Below, in pieces: positions 1-4,769 of a DNA stretch of 7,128 bases. The translations under genes and the position numbers were made by a program. Source of the stretch: CAG-611 sp964487215 (GTDB lineage Bacteria; Bacillota_I; Bacilli_A; RF39; UBA660); the NCBI GenBank assembly GCA_964487215.1, contig CAZAPU010000042.1, positions 1 to 7,128 on the forward strand. The letters run 5' to 3'. The notes beneath the pieces were generated by a model. It was given only the letters and a program-made list of their open reading frames with translations, had not been told where the DNA came from and did not search any database. Every line of letters begins with the position of its first letter. Within the stretch, counting starts at the first letter, position 1.

Positions 1-2
1 AT

Positions 3-27
3 AAAAAAACCAAAAATTTGGTTTTTT
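3..27 (-). terminator. Rho-independent terminator after cdaR
   Basis: Positions 4-14 pair perfectly with 17-27 (AAAAAACCAAA / TTTGGTTTTTT). Read on the minus strand, the hairpin is followed by a run of seven T (plus-strand A at 3-9), partly shared with the stem. The cdaR TAA stop (26-28) overlaps the upstream edge of the stem. This closes the cdaA-cdaR transcript before any following gene. Confidence 0.8.
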
Positions 28-1423
28 ATTTTATAACAATTTTTACAGTCTTGGTCTTTGGTGTATAAGATAATTTTAAATCTTCTCCTGTTACTTCTAC
101 ATTTACAGTATGAGTACCAGCTCCTAATCCTTGTAAATCTACATATGCTGTAATCTTATCATTTGTTATATTTTTTATATTATTTGTTGTTCCTTTTACA
201 ATTACCGAAATATTACTATCTGAAGCAGTTGCTGCTTGAGCCACTAGTCCACTTCCTAAATTTTTTGTTTCAATTCTTACTCCATCTATAGTAGTTTCAG
301 TAATATCAGTCAATGTAACTTTTACCACTACTGATGATACACTTATATCTCTAACTCCACTTGGTTTAGAAATATTAACATTGAATTCTGTATTCTTTGA
401 TAAATCTGCTACATTTATTTTTACTGGAATTGATACAATATTTTCTAAAGCAGTTGGATCTCCATAAATAGTTACTTTAGCAGTACTTAAGTTCATGCTT
501 TCAATAGCTTTTCCAAAAACAACTTCTCCTTCAGGAACTACTTTCAATGGAACTTCTTTACTAGGTGAAGTTATTTCAATTGAAGCATCTACTGTAGCAG
601 GTACAATTTCAACATCCATTTTTTCTCCATTAACATCATAAGCAACTAATGGTATATCTTTTAAAGTTGTAGTACCAGTACTAGGATTAACTATATTCCT
701 TACATCTACTAATGCTTTTACAACAGCTACTTGTTCTAATTTATATTCTGCACCTTTAACATATACTTCTTCTCTACTAAAAGTAATATTAGAAAGATTA
801 TATTTTGAATCTAATTTATTTTCATATAATATTTCTTTTTCTATTCCTCTAGATTCAGATAATTTTTCATAAATTACAACTGTAGCTATTGATGGATCAA
901 GTTTATACTCTACTGATGATACAGAACCACTGTATTTTAAATTAACTTCATGTGATCCTGCTTTTAAATCTCTTAAATCTACAACAACTTCATCACTTGG
1001 ATATTGTTTTGCCAAATATAAATCTGCTCTTCTTCCAATTAGTGTTATATCAACTTGTTCTGGCAATCCTTCTATTACATATGCTTCTTCATTATATAGT
1101 GCTGTTACAGGTTGATTATATATTATATCTGCTGAATTATTTAATAATATTTCAGTTGTATTATCTACTATAAAGAATGCTGCAAAAGCTAATATTAATG
1201 AAAATACTATTAATACCATTTTATTATTTAGTAATCTATCAACTGGTTTATTATTAGTCTTTAATAAGTTAGATAATAATAACATAAGTTTACTTATTGG
1301 AGTAATTATTATTTTATCAATAAACTTATATATTGCTTCAAAGAATCTATAAATACCTCTTCCTATTTTCTTTAATAATTTAAAATTTTTCTTTTTAGGA
1401 GATGTTTTTTTATTCTTACTCAT
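26..1423 (-). CDS. cdaR: CdaR (YbbR-domain) regulator of the diadenylate cyclase CdaA
   Basis: Protein of 465 aa. CdaR-family proteins are membrane-anchored, with YbbR domains outside the cell, and modulate the c-di-AMP synthase CdaA. Seen here: one hydrophobic segment at about residues 69-86, followed by four YbbR-like beta-rich repeats at about 101-187, 188-284, 285-371 and 372-465, with recurring 'AGSHEV/AGTHTV' and 'TSPSKEVPLKV' type motifs close to B. subtilis YbbR. Start choice: the frame stays open to 1465, but an AGGAGG at 1433-1438 sits 9 nt before the ATG at 1423, which gives MSKNKK. That start overlaps the cdaA stop by 8 bp (ATGAGTAA), so the two are probably translationally coupled. 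Oddity: about 65 Lys-rich, partly amphipathic residues precede the membrane segment, where B. subtilis YbbR, as I recall it, starts almost directly at the helix. The C-terminus ends right after repeat four, without the Ser/Asn/Gln-rich tail of the B. subtilis protein. Confidence 0.93.
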   Translation of the reverse strand: MSKNKKTSPKKKNFKLLKKIGRGIYRFFEAIYKFIDKIIITPISKLMLLLSNLLKTNNKPVDRLLNNKMVLIVFSLILAFAAFFIVDNTTEILLNNSADIIYNQPVTALYNEEAYVIEGLPEQVDITLIGRRADLYLAKQYPSDEVVVDLRDLKAGSHEVNLKYSGSVSSVEYKLDPSIATVVIYEKLSESRGIEKEILYENKLDSKYNLSNITFSREEVYVKGAEYKLEQVAVVKALVDVRNIVNPSTGTTTLKDIPLVAYDVNGEKMDVEIVPATVDASIEITSPSKEVPLKVVPEGEVVFGKAIESMNLSTAKVTIYGDPTALENIVSIPVKINVADLSKNTEFNVNISKPSGVRDISVSSVVVKVTLTDITETTIDGVRIETKNLGSGLVAQAATASDSNISVIVKGTTNNIKNITNDKITAYVDLQGLGAGTHTVNVEVTGEDLKLSYTPKTKTVKIVIK

Positions 1424-2231
1424 GATATACATCCTCCTCATTATATTCTTCATCAAAATTATCATGTTTTGGTCTCAATTCATCTATTAAAAGAATTCTT
1501 GTATCATCAATTGTTAGGTTGTAATATAATTCTCCTTTTACTGCTATAGATATTCTACCTGTTTCTTCTGAAACAACTATTGCTATAGCATCAGTCTCTT
1601 CTGCTATACCTAATGCTGCACGATGTCTTGTTCCTAATCTTTTATTAATCTTATTACTATTTGATGTTGGAAATACAGCACCAGCACAACTAATTTTATT
1701 TCCTTGAATAATTACACCACCATCATGCAATGGATTATTAGGAAAAAATATACTTATTAATAACTCACTAGATAAATCAGCATAAATATTAATTGATTTA
1801 GAAATGTAATCTTGTAAACTTACATCTCTTTCTAAAACGATTAATCCACCTATTCTTGCTTTTCTTAAATAATCAATTGTATTAATTATTTGATATACTA
1901 ATTTTTCTCTTTCATCAACTGTTAATACTTTGTGTTGTCCTAAAAGTTGAGTTCTACCTAATTGTTCAAGAATACCTCTAATCTCTGGTTGAAAAATAAT
2001 TATTAATGCTAAAGGTCCCCACATAATTACATATTCTAATAATAAACCAACTGTAATTAAATTTAACCAATCAGCCACTACTTTTAAAATAACTATTAAA
2101 AGTATTCCTTTAAATAACAATGATAATTTAACATTATTTTTAATATTTTTTAAAATTGTATAAAAAAGTGCCCATACTATTGCAATATCAACTACTTTTC
2201 TAACAATATCAATAACAGATTCAAAACTCAT
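1416..2231 (-). CDS. cdaA: Diadenylate cyclase CdaA, membrane c-di-AMP synthase
   Basis: Protein of 271 aa (B. subtilis CdaA is about 273). It condenses two ATP into cyclic di-AMP, the messenger controlling K+ and osmolyte transport and cell-wall homeostasis in Bacillota. Seen: three hydrophobic segments at about residues 13-30, 36-53 and 60-80, then a cytoplasmic DAC domain with NPLHDGGVII (D170-G171-G172, the metal/ATP-binding DGA motif) and GTRHRAALGI (R202-H203-R204), followed by SEETGRISIA. The usual DGA reads DGG; the catalytic Asp and the RHR motif are intact, so activity is expected. The tail (254-271) is acidic. Start choice: AGGAGG at 2237-2242 lies 5 nt before the ATG at 2231. The frame extends 7 codons further upstream to 2252, but that start has no such site. 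It is first in an operon with cdaR and has two upstream promoters. The glmM gene that usually follows is not in this transcript. Confidence 0.96.
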   Translation of the reverse strand: MSFESVIDIVRKVVDIAIVWALFYTILKNIKNNVKLSLLFKGILLIVILKVVADWLNLITVGLLLEYVIMWGPLALIIIFQPEIRGILEQLGRTQLLGQHKVLTVDEREKLVYQIINTIDYLRKARIGGLIVLERDVSLQDYISKSINIYADLSSELLISIFFPNNPLHDGGVIIQGNKISCAGAVFPTSNSNKINKRLGTRHRAALGIAEETDAIAIVVSEETGRISIAVKGELYYNLTIDDTRILLIDELRPKHDNFDEEYNEEDVYHE

Positions 2232-2258
2232 AAATACCTCCTCATGAATCACTAAAAT

Positions 2259-2287
2259 ATTATATCACTTATAAAATAATATGTAAA
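2259..2287 (-). promoter_or_regulatory. cdaA promoter P2 (sigma-A type)
   Basis: On the minus strand, TTTACA (2287-2282), a 17-nt spacer, then TATAAT (2264-2259), preceded by TGA so that it reads as an extended -10. It lies about 28 nt upstream of the cdaA ATG. A perfect 12-bp palindrome GTAAAATTTTAC (2283-2294) overlaps the -35 box and could be an operator or simply AT-rich chance. Confidence 0.72.
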
Positions 2288-2311
2288 ATTTTACCCCTTA
2301 CTAGTATTTTA

Positions 2312-2340
2312 ATTATATTATAAAATAATAAAAATTGTAA
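2312..2340 (-). promoter_or_regulatory. cdaA promoter P1 (sigma-A type)
   Basis: On the minus strand, TTACAA (2340-2335), a 17-nt spacer, then TATAAT (2317-2312). It is the upstream member of two tandem promoters between the tRNA terminator and cdaA. In such AT-rich DNA, -10 lookalikes are common, but the exact spacing and the position just after a terminator support it. Confidence 0.6.
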
Positions 2341-2378
2341 GACTAAAATATATGTTTTATAAAAAGGAATATAATAAC

Positions 2379-2400
2379 AAAAAAACGACATATGTCGTTT
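2379..2400 (-). terminator. Rho-independent terminator after tRNA-Ala
   Basis: The perfect palindrome AAACGACATATGTCGTTT (2383-2400) forms a 7-bp stem with an ATAT loop. On the minus strand it runs into seven T (plus-strand A at 2379-2385). It lies 11 nt past the tRNA CCA end and separates the tRNA transcript from cdaA-cdaR. Confidence 0.85.
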
Positions 2401-2411
2401 CATTTTATTAT

Positions 2412-2488
2412 TGGTGGAGAATAAGGGATTCGAACCCTTGACCTCCTGCGTGCAGGGCAGGCACTCTAGCCAGCTGAGCTAATTCCCC
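2412..2488 (-). tRNA. tRNA-Ala(TGC), CCA encoded, C at position 33
   Basis: The 77-nt cloverleaf folds completely. The acceptor GGGGAAT/ATTCTCC contains the G3:U70 wobble (the alanine identity element) and discriminator A73, with an encoded CCA. The D arm is GCTC/GAGT with G18G19, the anticodon stem is CCTGC/GCAGG, and the T arm is AAGGG-TTCGAAT-CCCTT. The 7-base anticodon loop reads CCTGCAC, giving anticodon TGC at 2454-2452. Oddity: position 33 (2455) is C, where tRNAs almost always carry U33 to make the anticodon U-turn; the usual Ala loop would be CTTGCAC. Everything else looks functional. It has its own promoter, a hairpin leader and a terminator. Confidence 0.97.
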
Positions 2489-2491
2489 AGA

Positions 2492-2512
2492 TGTCTAGTT
2501 AAAAACTAGACA
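2492..2512 (-). repeat. Hairpin in the 5' leader of pre-tRNA-Ala
   Basis: Inverted repeat TGTCTAGTT (2492-2500) / AACTAGACA (2504-2512) with a 3-nt loop. It starts about where transcription from the tRNA promoter should begin and ends 3 nt before tRNA base 1. It lacks a following T run, so it is not a terminator for khpA. It may be a 5'-cap stem of the precursor or an operator at the start site. Confidence 0.7.
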
Positions 2513-2518
2513 ATAAGA

Positions 2519-2547
2519 ATTATAAATTATAAATTTTTAATTGTCAA
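2519..2547 (-). promoter_or_regulatory. tRNA-Ala promoter, full sigma-A consensus
   Basis: On the minus strand, TTGACA (2547-2542), a 17-nt spacer, then TATAAT (2524-2519), matching the consensus at all twelve positions. The -35 begins 3 nt after the khpA stop. Start of transcription is expected near 2514-2511, at the edge of the leader hairpin. Such a strong promoter fits a stable RNA gene. Confidence 0.88.
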
Positions 2548-2550
2548 TAA

Positions 2551-2799
2551 TTAAATACAATCTACATTAATTTTTACAAGTTTATTTTCTTTTAAGTAAC
2601 TACTAGCTTGAACTATAGTTCTAATTGAATTTATTATTCTTCCTTCTTTGCCAATTACTCTTGGCATATCAGCATTATCAATAATTACTTGAATTAATAT
2701 AGTATTTGGTTCATCTGTTTCAAACTCTTTTACTCCAACTGCTTCTTTATTTTCAACAATTGATAATATTAATTGTTCTGTTAACTCTAATAAGCTCAT
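2551..2799 (-). CDS. khpA: KhpA, small KH-domain RNA-binding protein
   Basis: Protein of 82 aa, the usual length of the KhpA/YlqC family (about 75-85 aa). These single-KH proteins bind RNA, act with KhpB (Jag/EloR) in several Bacillota and affect cell elongation and division. Seen: the KH fold around residues 33-80 with the RNA-binding GxxG loop as VIGKEGRII (G50-K-E-G53), preceded by an acidic N-terminal helix. The gene starts 2 nt after the rpsP TAA, with an AAGGA at 2815-2811 inside the end of rpsP. The spacing is slightly long at 11 nt, and coupling to rpsP translation is likely. The rpsP-khpA order is the same as rpsP-ylqC in B. subtilis, but rimM and trmD do not follow; a tRNA gene does. 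No terminator separates it from the tRNA, so some rpsP-khpA transcripts may read through into the tRNA. Confidence 0.93.
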   Translation of the reverse strand: MSLLELTEQLILSIVENKEAVGVKEFETDEPNTILIQVIIDNADMPRVIGKEGRIINSIRTIVQASSYLKENKLVKINVDCI

Positions 2800-2801
2800 A
2801 A

Positions 2802-3074
2802 TTATTTATTTCCTTTTTCTTCTTGGAATTTTTTCATAATACCAGCTTGTTTTAATAAACTTCTAGCAGTATCTGTTGGTTGTGCACCATTTTTTAACCA
2901 TTTAATTGCTATTTCTTCATTTATTTGTACTTCTGCTGGTTCAACTAATGGATTATAAAATCCAACTAATTCAAGATATTCTCCACTTCTTGGCTTTCTT
3001 GAATCTGTTGCTACTATACGATAACTTGGTCTTTTCTTTGAACCCATTCTTGTTAATCTAATTTTTACAGCCAT
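2802..3074 (-). CDS. rpsP: 30S ribosomal protein S16
   Basis: Protein of 90 aa, the same length as B. subtilis S16. It is a primary-type small-subunit protein that binds 16S rRNA and stabilises the 5' domain. Seen: the family hallmark MAVKIRLTRMGSKKRPSYRIV at the N-terminus, then VATDSRKPRSGEYLELVGFYNP and the conserved IKWLKNGAQPTDT block. An AAAGGAGA (3088-3081) lies 6 nt before the ATG. A consensus promoter sits directly upstream with a short leader. It is first in a two-gene rpsP-khpA unit. Commonly rpsP lies between ffh and rimM-trmD-rplS; here the upstream neighbour is cotE, so the block has been broken up in this lineage. Confidence 0.99.
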   Translation of the reverse strand: MAVKIRLTRMGSKKRPSYRIVATDSRKPRSGEYLELVGFYNPLVEPAEVQINEEIAIKWLKNGAQPTDTARSLLKQAGIMKKFQEEKGNK

Positions 3075-3100
3075 AATATATCTCCTTTCAAACTAGTAAT

Positions 3101-3129
3101 AATATACACTATAATTATAGTATTGTCAA
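3101..3129 (-). promoter_or_regulatory. rpsP-khpA promoter (sigma-A type)
   Basis: On the minus strand, TTGACA (3129-3124), a 17-nt spacer, then TATATT (3106-3101), about 26 nt upstream of the rpsP ATG. The -35 lies inside one arm of a perfect inverted repeat (3123-3145), which could put the promoter under repressor control. Confidence 0.85.
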
Positions 3130-3145
3130 CAAAAAAAGTTGACAA
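3123..3145. repeat. Inverted repeat covering the rpsP -35 box
   Basis: Perfect 8-bp arms TTGTCAAC (3123-3130) and GTTGACAA (3138-3145) flank an A7 spacer. One arm contains the rpsP -35 hexamer. The repeat touches the AT-rich cotE terminator stem, so it may be a second hairpin of that terminator rather than an operator. Which of the two is not decidable from sequence. Confidence 0.7.
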
Positions 3146-3179
3146 AATAAAAATAAAAGTTTTTCTTTTATTTTTATTT
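3145..3179 (-). terminator. Terminator after cotE
   Basis: 15-bp stem between 3145-3159 and 3165-3179 (AAATAAAAATAAAAG / CTTTTATTTTTATTT), loop TTTTT. The stem takes in the cotE TAA stop (3174-3176), and its 3' arm on the minus strand is itself T-rich, standing in for the T tract. With a single G:C pair the stem is weak; the adjoining inverted repeat may help. Confidence 0.6.
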
Positions 3180-3719
3180 ATCTTCGGTTAAAAAATCTTG
3201 ATTAACAGAATTATCTATTTCTTCCATTATTTCAGTTTGTTCTTTTTCATCAATTATTTCATCCCATTCATCCTCATCTTCATCAACTGCAATTCTAACC
3301 TTTGTATCCCCAACAATTTCAACACCTAATTCCTTTTCAATGTCATATTCTATTTTACCATCCACTATATCTACTTTTATACAATTAGGTTGTTTTAGAC
3401 TTCTAACAATAATTTCTTCATTGTCAGAAATATCAGATTCTCTTTTCTTATTTACATTAACTACTTCTTCATAAGAAATATTTTGTTTTGAAACAATAGT
3501 TTGAGTGTCATTATCATAAGCATACCAAACATTAACATCACATGTACCTTCTAATATAATTTTTTCATCTCTTCTATATCCCTTAAACTTATGATTTATT
3601 ACCCAACAACCAAGTATAGTAGTAGGTGTTTCTTCAGGTATTAAAGTATAATTATTAGAAAAAGTCTTCTTTCCCTTACCAATAACTGATTTTGTTACAA
3701 TTTCTCTATAACTTGCCAC
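3174..3719 (-). CDS. cotE: CotE, outer spore coat morphogenetic protein
   Basis: Protein of 181 aa, the same length as B. subtilis CotE. CotE forms a layer around the forespore and recruits the outer coat proteins. Seen: N-terminal MASYREIVTKSVIGKGKK (compare B. subtilis SEYREIITKAVVAKGRK), ILGCWVINHK (36-44), DVNVWYAYDNDTQT (61-74), KQPNC (109-113), EIVGDTKV (134-141), then an acidic tail (146-181) ending in NQDFL near the C-terminus, like the B. subtilis NPEFL. Start choice: GAGGGGTGAT (3732-3723) lies 3 nt before a GTG at 3719, matching the family N-terminus; an in-frame ATG at 3734 would lie upstream of this site and is unlikely. A sigma-E-like CATACATT precedes it, as expected for a mother-cell gene. 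It sits downstream of miaB as in B. subtilis, where ymcA lies between. Confidence 0.95.
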   Translation of the reverse strand: MASYREIVTKSVIGKGKKTFSNNYTLIPEETPTTILGCWVINHKFKGYRRDEKIILEGTCDVNVWYAYDNDTQTIVSKQNISYEEVVNVNKKRESDISDNEEIIVRSLKQPNCIKVDIVDGKIEYDIEKELGVEIVGDTKVRIAVDEDEDEWDEIIDEKEQTEIMEEIDNSVNQDFLTEDK

Positions 3720-3737
3720 TATATCACCCCTCAATTT

Positions 3738-3745
3738 AATGTATG
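3738..3745 (-). promoter_or_regulatory. Probable sigma-E -10 element of cotE
   Basis: CATACATT on the minus strand matches the sigma-E -10 consensus CATACAnT. I see only a weak -35 candidate (TCAACAA region, about 3762-3768) and no sigma-A promoter in the gap. The expected start would be close to 3732-3731, right at the Shine-Dalgarno, leaving a leader of about a dozen bases. In B. subtilis one cotE promoter is sigma-E dependent. Confidence 0.6.
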
Positions 3746-3767
3746 CAAAAATAGTTCATTTGTTGAT

Positions 3768-3789
3768 AAAAAAAGAATTAACTATTCTT
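3768..3789 (-). terminator. Rho-independent terminator after the miaB operon
   Basis: AAGAAT (3773-3778) and ATTCTT (3784-3789) form a 6-bp stem with a 5-nt loop. On the minus strand it is followed by seven T (plus-strand A at 3768-3774). It lies 5 nt past the phosphodiesterase stop and isolates cotE from the miaB transcript. The stem is short and AT-rich. Confidence 0.65.
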
Positions 3790-3794
3790 CATGG

Positions 3795-4769
3795 TTAACT
3801 CTTTCTAAATAATTTGTTATATTTTTTTCTAATGGATTTAGCAAAAATAATATTTATATTATCGTCTAATAAATATTTTTGTAACAGTATTGGAATATTT
3901 GTAATTAAATTAATATTTTTAGGTAATATTCCATATTTATTATAAAAATGTTCTAATTTTTTTAATACAATCCATAAATGTGCAATACTATCAATAGTCC
4001 AAATATATAATTCTTTATTTTTATCTACCAATGTTAATAATTTTTTTCTCGTTAATTTATTCCAACATATTGAATAAAAATCAAATTCTTTATTTTTTAT
4101 ATAAGCACTATCAATTTTTTCTTTTTGATTTCCAGTACAAAATGGCATAAAATCATCTAATATTCCCATTTTTATTTTGGTTTGTTTTCCAATTTCTAAA
4201 ACTTTCTTTCCATCATAACTTTGAATAATAATATTTAATTCTTTCTTATATTTATTTATTAATTTTATTGTAGATTTCATGCATTCATCAGTTTGCTCTT
4301 TTAATTCTAATAAAATTTCACCTTTATATTTTTGCTGTGCTAAGTATTCAAACATATCATATGCTTTTGATATAATTGTATTTTGACTTAATTTATTATT
4401 TATTATTTTTCTAATAATTTTACCATCTGGTAATATATATGATCTCAACTTTAAGCCATTATAATACCAAGTAGCATCATGAATATACATTTCTTGTAAT
4501 TCTCTATAAGAAAAATCTGAAATATTTTTATTTAATTTTTGTGGGTTTAAAGCTTTCATACTTCCTTCATGAATAATAATTAATTCCTTATCCTGAGTTA
4601 ATCTAACATCGCATTCAAATCCCTTTATAAATTCTGAAGAATCTTTTTTTCTATTTATTAAATTCTTAACACTTTCAAGACTATTATCAACATAATTGTT
4701 TTTTTCTTCTTCATCTCCAATATTAATTCTATGAGCAATTAAATGTAATTTCGAAATATTTCTATTCAT
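3795..4769 (-). CDS. Glycerophosphodiester phosphodiesterase family protein, divergent
   Basis: Protein of 324 aa. The GDPD family splits glycerophosphodiesters into glycerol-3-phosphate and an alcohol using a metal-bound TIM barrel. Seen: LIAHRIN (catalytic His13, Arg14), VDNSLES (27-33) at the place of the usual PENT, GFECDVRLTQD (metal ligands E52, D54), IIHEG (second catalytic His67), LLELKE (E155, K157), YIWTIDS (255-261) and LITNIP (288-293) near the end. No signal peptide or membrane helix, so it is probably cytoplasmic. Oddities: the usual Glu of PENT is replaced by Asp, HDG is HEG, and a region of about 75 residues (80-150) plus a basic Lys/Arg tail (311-324) are unlike typical members. 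Start choice: AAAGGTGG precedes the ATG at 4769; the frame is open to a GTG at 4778 inside that site. It overlaps the miaB stop by 8 bp (ATGAATAG). The true substrate is unknown. Confidence 0.8.
   Translation of the reverse strand: MNRNISKLHLIAHRINIGDEEEKNNYVDNSLESVKNLINRKKDSSEFIKGFECDVRLTQDKELIIIHEGSMKALNPQKLNKNISDFSYRELQEMYIHDATWYYNGLKLRSYILPDGKIIRKIINNKLSQNTIISKAYDMFEYLAQQKYKGEILLELKEQTDECMKSTIKLINKYKKELNIIIQSYDGKKVLEIGKQTKIKMGILDDFMPFCTGNQKEKIDSAYIKNKEFDFYSICWNKLTRKKLLTLVDKNKELYIWTIDSIAHLWIVLKKLEHFYNKYGILPKNINLITNIPILLQKYLLDDNINIIFAKSIRKKYNKLFRKS

Noticed and set aside
952..1173. Plus-strand open frame of 73 codons inside cdaR
   Set aside because: It is Leu-rich shadow translation of the antisense of a well-supported gene, with no Shine-Dalgarno site and no promoter.
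1424..1465. A 14-residue longer CdaR start overlapping cdaA by 50 bp
   Set aside because: The AGGAGG at 1433-1438 is placed for the ATG at 1423; the upstream start has no site.
2232..2411. A c-di-AMP riboswitch or T-box upstream of cdaA
   Set aside because: The stretch is almost pure A/T promoter DNA with none of the conserved riboswitch or T-box elements, and it is too short for the ydaO class once the promoters are placed.
3139..3165. A plus-strand promoter starting from the TTGACA at 3139-3144
   Set aside because: No -10 hexamer occurs at 16-18 nt, and no plus-strand gene follows; it is the mirror arm of the inverted repeat.
3720..3734. ATG start for CotE five codons upstream of the GTG
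   Set aside because: The Shine-Dalgarno lies between this ATG and the GTG, and the N-terminus from the GTG matches CotE of B. subtilis in sequence and total length.
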